Shown here piece after piece: positions 1 through 4,470 of a stretch of DNA of 7,008 nt (position 1 is its first letter; every line of letters begins with the position of its first letter). The notes under the pieces were generated by a model. That model did no database searches and was not told the origin of the DNA. It saw only the letters and a list, made by a program, of their open reading frames with translations. A program made the position numbers and the translations under genes. Origin of the DNA: SYIM01 sp039800205 (GTDB taxonomy: Bacteria; Pseudomonadota; Gammaproteobacteria; Burkholderiales; Burkholderiaceae_E); contig JBDLRB010000238.1 of NCBI GenBank assembly GCA_039800205.1, positions 1-7,008 on the forward strand, written 5' to 3'.

Positions 1-159
1 AGGCAATCCGACCAGGAACATCAACGCGCCGCTGACGCGATGGAAAATCGAGACAATGCCCGCTGGGGGGAGCCGGTACTGCAGAATCTGGGATATGCCG
101 ATGTTCCGAAAACGCGGCCGACCGCCCGAAAGCGACCGCCTCCCTGATGAGTCATTCAT
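1..159 (-). CDS. sdhC: Succinate dehydrogenase cytochrome b556 subunit, N-terminal part (runs off left edge)
   Basis: This is the first 53 codons of SdhC, a membrane anchor subunit of succinate dehydrogenase (complex II), which passes electrons from succinate to ubiquinone at the inner membrane. Reading leftwards from ATG at 159, the protein has a basic N-terminus, then RYRLPPAGIVSIFHRVSG-like sequence (residues 27-44, starting QYRL), then the beginning of the first membrane helix (ALMFLVGLP). The S-I-x-H-R-V-S-G motif matches E. coli SdhC, where the Ser and Arg (here S37 and R41) line the quinone site. The rest of the gene, and presumably sdhD, sdhA and sdhB, lie beyond the left edge. The start is the only plausible in-frame one. 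Its Shine-Dalgarno is weak (GGA about 10 nt upstream, followed by an A-run). It lies 120 bp downstream of the GntR gene on the same strand, with no clear terminator between them. Confidence 0.88.
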   Translation of the reverse strand, partial: MNDSSGRRSLSGGRPRFRNIGISQILQYRLPPAGIVSIFHRVSGALMFLVGLP

Positions 160-279
160 GATTTTTTTATCCAAGCCGGTGCAAACGGCGCATATTCTGA
201 CTCAAATCGGGCACAGTCACCAAGACGAGCGTTTCAAATGCGGGCGATTCCGGCGACGCGGGCGCGCCCTCAGAGGCAT
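160..279 (-). other. Gap between gntR and sdhC (sdh leader region)
   Basis: This 120-bp stretch holds no gene. I see no intrinsic terminator after gntR: there is a 10-bp GC palindrome (GGGCGCGCCC, 260-269) but no T-run follows it on the minus strand, so read-through from gntR into sdhC is possible. A weak separate promoter is conceivable: on the minus strand TTGGTG (223-218) and CAGAAT (199-194) are 18 bp apart, matching 3/6 and 4/6 of the sigma70 consensus. A 5-bp inverted repeat, TGACT (198-202) and AGTCA (215-219), lies over this candidate. A seven-A run on the minus strand (168-162) lies just before the sdhC start. None of these is strong. Confidence 0.4.
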
Positions 280-1134
280 CTAGCTGAGTTCGTTGAAATA
301 GTGGTGGCGCGTGGTGCTGCACCAGGCCCGCCGGAACTCAACCGGCGTGTCCTGATAGGTTCGAGTCAACCGATCAATCCGCAGAATGGGCTGACGCGCC
401 GACAAGCCGAGCGTCCGTGCCACCTCGGAGGGGGCCGCGACCGCTTTGAGTCGTTCCTCCGCTCGAATCATCCGGGTACCGAATTCCGTTTCCAGCAAGG
501 CATAAAGGGGGCCTTGATACGTGGCGAGACGTTCGGCGGACAAACCTCGGAAGCGGGCGCCCGGCAGCCAGATTTCGTCCAGGACCGTCGGGTCACCGGA
601 AAGTTCAAGCAGACGGCGGACGAGGACGACCGCCTCGCCCGCGCGCAGTCGGAGCATGCGCACCACCTCGGCGGGCCCCTTGAGCCGACGGCATTCGAGG
701 ATTCGGCTGACCAGACGCTCGCCCTGGACCGAGCGGGCCGGCTCGACCGCTGACCGACTGGTCGCGTCGCTGGTCCCCGGGCCGACCGGTCGAGCGCCCT
801 CGATTGGGGGTTCATCCATCCGCAAACGAAGAAATCGGAATTGCGCCCCCGCTTCGAGGTGCGACGCAACAAAGGTGCCCCGCCCTTGTCGACGGACCAG
901 CAGGCGCTCGGAGGCGAGTTCATCGATTGCCTTTCGGATCGTGCCCTGACTGACCCGATACCGGACAGCAAGTTCGACCTCGCTGGGGATCGTTTCACCG
1001 GGCTTCCAGTCGCCCCTCTGAAGACGCTCGGTGATCAGGCTCTTGACCTGAAGATAGAGGGGCGCGAAACGCGGTGCAATCTCGTTCTTGAGTCCACCCG
1101 GTTTGTCCACCGGACGGGGCAGTTGCTGGACCAT
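280..1134 (-). CDS. GntR-family (HutC subfamily) transcriptional regulator of the sdh/mdh-prp locus
   Basis: This is a cytoplasmic DNA-binding repressor or activator of 284 residues. Residues 25-89 form a GntR winged helix-turn-helix, with the typical PLYLQV start, G-x-W-x-P-G-E-x-I-P-S-E-x-E-L-A (41-56), recognition helix VSQGTIRKAI (61-70) and RRQGRGTFV wing (81-89). Residues from about 99 (FRFLRL) to the end form a UTRA effector-binding domain, including the late R-x-Y...P-V-E signature (Y260, P264, E266) that marks the HutC subfamily. I chose ATG at 1134 because GGAG lies 7 nt upstream; an in-frame TTG at 1161 would add nine residues but has no ribosome site. The gene sits between sdhC (same strand) and mdh (divergent), so control of both sides and of itself is the natural inference. 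The effector cannot be read from sequence; a TCA or methylcitrate intermediate is a guess. Confidence 0.88.
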   Translation of the reverse strand: MVQQLPRPVDKPGGLKNEIAPRFAPLYLQVKSLITERLQRGDWKPGETIPSEVELAVRYRVSQGTIRKAIDELASERLLVRRQGRGTFVASHLEAGAQFRFLRLRMDEPPIEGARPVGPGTSDATSRSAVEPARSVQGERLVSRILECRRLKGPAEVVRMLRLRAGEAVVLVRRLLELSGDPTVLDEIWLPGARFRGLSAERLATYQGPLYALLETEFGTRMIRAEERLKAVAAPSEVARTLGLSARQPILRIDRLTRTYQDTPVEFRRAWCSTTRHHYFNELS

Positions 1135-1141
1135 TTCATGG

Positions 1142-1145
1142 CTCC
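1142..1145 (-). promoter_or_regulatory. Ribosome binding site deciding the GntR start
   Basis: GGAG on the minus strand is followed by 7 nt and then ATG at 1134. This favours that start over the upstream in-frame TTG at 1161, which is not preceded by any purine-rich motif. Confidence 0.6.
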
Positions 1146-1193
1146 ATGAATGATGGGTCAATCAACGCGAAAGCTTTATGCTTTGTTTGATGT

Positions 1194-1203
1194 CTTATAT
1201 AAG
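1194..1203. promoter_or_regulatory. Perfect AT-rich palindrome, candidate regulator operator
   Basis: CTTATATAAG is a perfect 10-bp palindrome in an AT-rich patch of otherwise GC-rich DNA, between the divergent gntR and mdh genes. It lies 13 bp upstream of the -35 box of the rightward promoter and over the -10/start region of the proposed leftward promoter. A dimeric GntR protein binding here could repress its own gene and influence mdh. Binding by this regulator is an inference. The size and symmetry suit a GntR-type site, but I cannot match it to a known consensus. The TATATAA core could also be partly a promoter element. Confidence 0.4.
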
Positions 1204-1229
1204 TTATTGCGCTCGGTTGACACTGTCAA
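1201..1229 (-). promoter_or_regulatory. Candidate leftward promoter for gntR
   Basis: On the minus strand a perfect -35 TTGACA (1229-1224) is followed after 17 bp by TAACTT (1206-1201), a weak -10 (3/6). Transcription would begin near 1194, leaving a leader of about 60 nt. It shares its -35 palindrome with the rightward promoter. The poor -10 keeps confidence low. Confidence 0.3.
1217..1229. repeat. Inverted repeat TTGACA-C-TGTCAA overlapping both divergent -35 boxes
   Basis: Two perfect 6-bp arms flank one central base at 1223. Each arm reads TTGACA on its own strand, so the symmetry provides a -35 box in both directions. It could equally be a protein-binding site. Its centre is about 24.5 bp from the centre of the CTTATATAAG palindrome. 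Confidence 0.5.
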
Positions 1230-1245
1230 ATCGAGTGCCTAAACT
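1217..1245 (+). promoter_or_regulatory. Sigma70-type promoter of the mdh-prpB-prpC-acnA operon
   Basis: A perfect -35 box TTGACA (1217-1222), a 17-bp spacer and TAAACT (1240-1245, 4/6 of consensus) form the best promoter in the window. Transcription is expected to start near 1252, giving a 5' leader of about 83 nt before the mdh ATG at 1335. It is the only convincing rightward promoter ahead of the four co-directional genes. Confidence 0.6.
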
Positions 1246-1334
1246 CGCGGTCGCGCCTGGATCGCTCGATCGCGTGTGCTGATCTCCCGACCGGTCCGGG
1301 TCTTCCATCACCGACCGGAAAGGAATTGATTCAC

Positions 1335-2318
1335 ATGTCCAAACCCGCCAAGCGCATTGCAATCACCGGCGCCGCCGGCCAGATCGGCTACAGCCTGCTC
1401 TTCCGAATCGCCAGTGGAGACATGCTCGGCAAGGATCAGCCCGTGATTCTCCAACTGCTGGACATCACGCCCGCCCTGCCCGCCGTACGCGGTGTGGTGA
1501 TGGAACTCGAGGACTGCGCATTTCCGCTGCTCGCCGGAGTCGTGGTGACAGACGACCCCAAGACGGCCTTCCGTGATGCCGACTACGCTCTGCTCGTGGG
1601 GGCGCGTCCGCGCAGCAAAGGCATGGAGCGCAAGGATCTCCTCGAAGCCAACGGTGCAATCTTTACGACTCAGGGCCGCGCGCTGGACGAAAGCGCAAGC
1701 CGCGATTGCAAGATTCTGGTGGTCGGCAACCCCGCAAACACGAATGCCTTCATCGCCATGAAATCGGCACCCGGACTCTCGCGCCGCAACTTCACGGCCA
1801 TGCTCAGACTGGACCACAACCGGGCCTTGTCACAACTGGCCGCCCGAACCGGCAAGCCGGTTGACTCAATCGAAAAGCTGGCTGTCTGGGGCAACCACAG
1901 TCCCACGATGTATCCCGACTACCGCTTTGCAACCATCGGTGGTCAGTCCGTCCAGGCAATGATCAACGACGACGCGTGGAACCGCGAGGTCTTCATCCCG
2001 ACCGTCGGCAAGCGCGGCGCGGCCATTATCGAGGCGCGTGGCCTGTCTTCGGCCGCTTCCGCGGCCAACGCGGCGATTGACCATATGCGGGACTGGGTGA
2101 TGGGCACGGGTGATCGCTGGGTCACGATGGGGATCGCGTCCGACGGTTCGTACGGCATTCCGGTCGACACGATGTACGGCTTCCCGGTGACCTGCGCCAA
2201 CGGCGACTACTCGCTGGTCGAAGGGCTGCCGATCGACGAATTCAGCCGGACAATGATGGATCGGACGCTTGCTGAACTCAACGAAGAGCGCGAGGGCATC
2301 AAGCACCTGCTGGGCTGA
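1335..2318 (+). CDS. mdh: Malate dehydrogenase (NAD-type)
   Basis: This enzyme interconverts malate and oxaloacetate with NAD in the cytoplasm, as the oxaloacetate-forming step of the TCA cycle. The 327-residue product is full length for the cytosolic-type MDH group used by many betaproteobacteria. The Rossmann glycine motif TGAAGQIG is at residues 11-18, with an acidic residue at the end of the second strand (D43), as expected for NAD preference. The substrate loop GARPRSKGMERKDLL is at 89-103, GNPANTN at 131-137, and the catalytic pair is D160 (in LDHNRA) and H188 (in WGNHSP). I chose ATG at 1335; AAGGA lies about 10 nt upstream. An in-frame TTG at 1326 almost touches that site and is unlikely. 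It is the first gene of the rightward operon and supplies the oxaloacetate that PrpC, two genes downstream, consumes. Confidence 0.97.
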   Translation: MSKPAKRIAITGAAGQIGYSLLFRIASGDMLGKDQPVILQLLDITPALPAVRGVVMELEDCAFPLLAGVVVTDDPKTAFRDADYALLVGARPRSKGMERKDLLEANGAIFTTQGRALDESASRDCKILVVGNPANTNAFIAMKSAPGLSRRNFTAMLRLDHNRALSQLAARTGKPVDSIEKLAVWGNHSPTMYPDYRFATIGGQSVQAMINDDAWNREVFIPTVGKRGAAIIEARGLSSAASAANAAIDHMRDWVMGTGDRWVTMGIASDGSYGIPVDTMYGFPVTCANGDYSLVEGLPIDEFSRTMMDRTLAELNEEREGIKHLLG

Positions 2319-2367
2319 ACCGAGCACGGGCCGTCTTGCCGCCGTCTCGACATCAAGGGAGAAAAAC

Positions 2368-3249
2368 ATGAGTCTTACCGCCGGACAGCGTTTTCGGGCG
2401 GCACTTGCCGCCGAAAAGCCCCTCCAGATCCCCGGAGCGATCAATGCCAACCACGCACTGCTCGCCCGACACGCTGGCTTTCGGGCCATTTACCTGTCGG
2501 GCGGAGGCGTGGCGGCAGGATCGCTTGGACTGCCCGACCTGGGCATCACGGGGCTTGAGGACGTCTTGATCGACGTACGCCGCATCACCGACGTCTGCGA
2601 TCTGCCCCTGCTGGTCGACGTGGACACCGGCTTCGGCGCCTCCGCCTTCAACGTCGCCCGGACCGTACGCTCACTGATCAAGGCCGGCGCGGGTGCGATG
2701 CACATCGAGGATCAGGTCGGCGCCAAGCGGTGTGGGCACCGCCCCAACAAGGAGATCGTCAGCCAGCAGGAAATGGTCGATCGGATCAAGGCGGCCGTCG
2801 ACGCGCGCACCGATGACAGCTTTTTCATCCTGGCGCGCACGGATTCAATCGCCGTCGAGGGCTTTGATCGGGCCCTCGAGCGGTCGCTCGCCTGTGTTGA
2901 GGCCGGCGCGGACGGGATCTTCCCCGAGGCGGTCACCGAACTCGAGATGTCTCGGCGATTCGCTGATGCGGTCAAGGTTCCGACCCTGGCCAACATCACG
3001 GAATTCGGGCAGACCCCCTTGTTTACGGTGGACGAGCTCGCGAGTGCGCGCGTCGCCATGGCGCTCTACCCGCTCACCGCTTTCCGGGCAATGAACAAGG
3101 CGGCGCAGACCACCTACGAGACCTTGCGGCGGGAAGGCACCCAGAAGTCGATGGTCCCGATGATGCAGACCCGTAAGGAACTCTACGACTCGATCGGGTA
3201 TTGGGACTACGAACAGAAGCTTGATGCCCTCTTCGCTCGAACGAAATAA
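2368..3249 (+). CDS. prpB: 2-methylisocitrate lyase
   Basis: PrpB splits 2-methylisocitrate into pyruvate and succinate, the last step of the methylcitrate cycle for propionate breakdown. The 293-residue product matches the usual PrpB length (about 295), far shorter than true isocitrate lyases. The TIM-barrel enzyme shows the PEP-mutase/ICL superfamily landmarks: SGGGVA near 45-50, LPDLG (D57), the metal-binding VDVDTGFG (D84, D86), HIEDQ at 112-116 and the catalytic KRCGH loop with C122. KRCGH, rather than the KKCGH typical of isocitrate lyase, supports PrpB. ATG at 2368 is preceded by a strong AAGGGAG with a 6-nt spacer; in-frame starts further upstream would overlap mdh. It follows mdh by 49 bp without a terminator and precedes prpC by 31 bp. 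Its succinate product feeds the Sdh complex encoded divergently. Confidence 0.95.
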   Translation: MSLTAGQRFRAALAAEKPLQIPGAINANHALLARHAGFRAIYLSGGGVAAGSLGLPDLGITGLEDVLIDVRRITDVCDLPLLVDVDTGFGASAFNVARTVRSLIKAGAGAMHIEDQVGAKRCGHRPNKEIVSQQEMVDRIKAAVDARTDDSFFILARTDSIAVEGFDRALERSLACVEAGADGIFPEAVTELEMSRRFADAVKVPTLANITEFGQTPLFTVDELASARVAMALYPLTAFRAMNKAAQTTYETLRREGTQKSMVPMMQTRKELYDSIGYWDYEQKLDALFARTK

Positions 3250-3280
3250 GGCGCTCGCGCCTCAGCAGGAGATTCAAAAG

Positions 3281-4438
3281 ATGTCCAGTGAAACGCCCAC
3301 CGCCGGCCCCAAGCCCAAAAAGTCCGTCGCACTCTCGGGAGTTGCTGCAGGCAACACCGCACTCTGTACGGTTGGACGCAGTGGCAACGACCTCCATTAC
3401 CGTGGCTACGACATTCTGGAAATTGCCGAGGCGGCTGAATTCGAGGAGATTGCCCATCTGCTGGTGCACGAAAAGCTCCCAAACCGTGCCGAGCTGGCGG
3501 CCTACAAGCAGCGTCTTCGCGCACTGCGCGGTGTACCGGCTGCAGTCCGAACGGTACTGGAGGCTTTACCCGCCTCCACCCATCCAATGGATGTCATGCG
3601 AACGGGCGTGTCGGCCCTTGGATGCCAGCTGCCTGAGAAGGACGACCATAACGTTCCCGGAGCACGCGATATCGCCGACCGCTTGATGGCGTCGCTCGGT
3701 TCGATGCTCCTCTACTGGTACCACTTCAGCCACAATGGACGTCGTATCGAACTCGAGACCGACGATGATTCGATCGGGGGCCATTTTCTGCACCTCCTGC
3801 ATGGATCAAAGCCCTCAGAGCTGTGGGTCCGGGCCATGCACACCTCGTTGAACCTGTATGCCGAGCACGAGTACAACGCCTCCACCTTCGCGGCGCGGGT
3901 CGTCGCAGGGACCGGCTCGGACATGTACTCCGCCGTGACTGGCGCAATCGGGGCTCTTCGCGGCCCGAAACACGGCGGAGCAAACGAGGTGGCCTTCGAG
4001 GTGCAGAAGCGCTATGACACCCCTGATCAGGCTGAAGCCGACATCCGCCGCCGAGTCGAAAACCGAGAGGTCGTCATCGGCTTTGGGCATCCGGTCTACA
4101 CGATTTCGGATCCCCGCAACAAGGTCATCAAGGAAGTGGCGCGACGCCTGGCCCAGGCAGCCGGCGACATGAAGATGTTCGATATCGCCGAGCGTCTCGA
4201 AGCTGTCATGTGGGACGCGAAAAAAATGTTCCCCAATCTGGATTGGTTCAGCGCGGTCAGTTACCACATGCTGGGCGTACCCACGGCAATGTTCACGCCG
4301 CTCTTTGTCATCTCTCGCACCTCTGGCTGGGCGGCGCATGTGATCGAGCAGCGGATCGACAACAAGATCATCCGACCCAGCGCAAATTACATCGGTCCCG
4401 AAGACCGCAAGTTCGTGCCCATCGATGCCCGTCAATAA
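3281..4438 (+). CDS. prpC: 2-methylcitrate synthase
   Basis: PrpC condenses propionyl-CoA with oxaloacetate into 2-methylcitrate. The 385-residue product is the right length for the short citrate synthase family (E. coli PrpC about 389), without the longer N-terminal domain of hexameric GltA-type synthases. Family landmarks are RGYDI (41-45), AEHEYNAST (194-202), the active-site RGPKHGGANE (227-236, H231), GFGHPVY (267-273, H270) and the catalytic Asp in FPNLDWFSA (D321). ATG at 3281 has AGGAGA about 8 nt upstream; longer in-frame versions would run into prpB. The assignment as methylcitrate rather than citrate synthase rests on length and on direct linkage to prpB. Some activity with acetyl-CoA is common in the family. 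Confidence 0.93.
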   Translation: MSSETPTAGPKPKKSVALSGVAAGNTALCTVGRSGNDLHYRGYDILEIAEAAEFEEIAHLLVHEKLPNRAELAAYKQRLRALRGVPAAVRTVLEALPASTHPMDVMRTGVSALGCQLPEKDDHNVPGARDIADRLMASLGSMLLYWYHFSHNGRRIELETDDDSIGGHFLHLLHGSKPSELWVRAMHTSLNLYAEHEYNASTFAARVVAGTGSDMYSAVTGAIGALRGPKHGGANEVAFEVQKRYDTPDQAEADIRRRVENREVVIGFGHPVYTISDPRNKVIKEVARRLAQAAGDMKMFDIAERLEAVMWDAKKMFPNLDWFSAVSYHMLGVPTAMFTPLFVISRTSGWAAHVIEQRIDNKIIRPSANYIGPEDRKFVPIDARQ

Positions 4439-4470
4439 CCCCCCAACCCAAGCAGCACGTGAGGAAAAAC

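Noticed and set aside
260..269. GGGCGCGCCC palindrome after gntR as a terminator
   Set aside because: The palindrome has no loop and no T-run follows it, so it does not fit an intrinsic terminator.
56..283. Small plus-strand open frame over the sdhC start and its leader
   Set aside because: The minus strand here encodes the conserved SdhC quinone-site motif; the plus-strand product has no recognisable feature.
238..753. Open frame of 171 codons on the plus strand opposite gntR
   Set aside because: Opposite the UTRA domain of the regulator, which has clear family motifs; no independent evidence for coding.
1170..1184. AAAGC-TTTAT-GCTTT inverted repeat in the gntR leader
   Set aside because: A 5-bp AT-rich stem is too weak and too likely by chance to call a regulatory hairpin.
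1866..2489. Open frame of 207 codons on the minus strand across the mdh-prpB junction
   Set aside because: It overlaps two confidently identified genes and their junction, and shows no domain or ribosome site.
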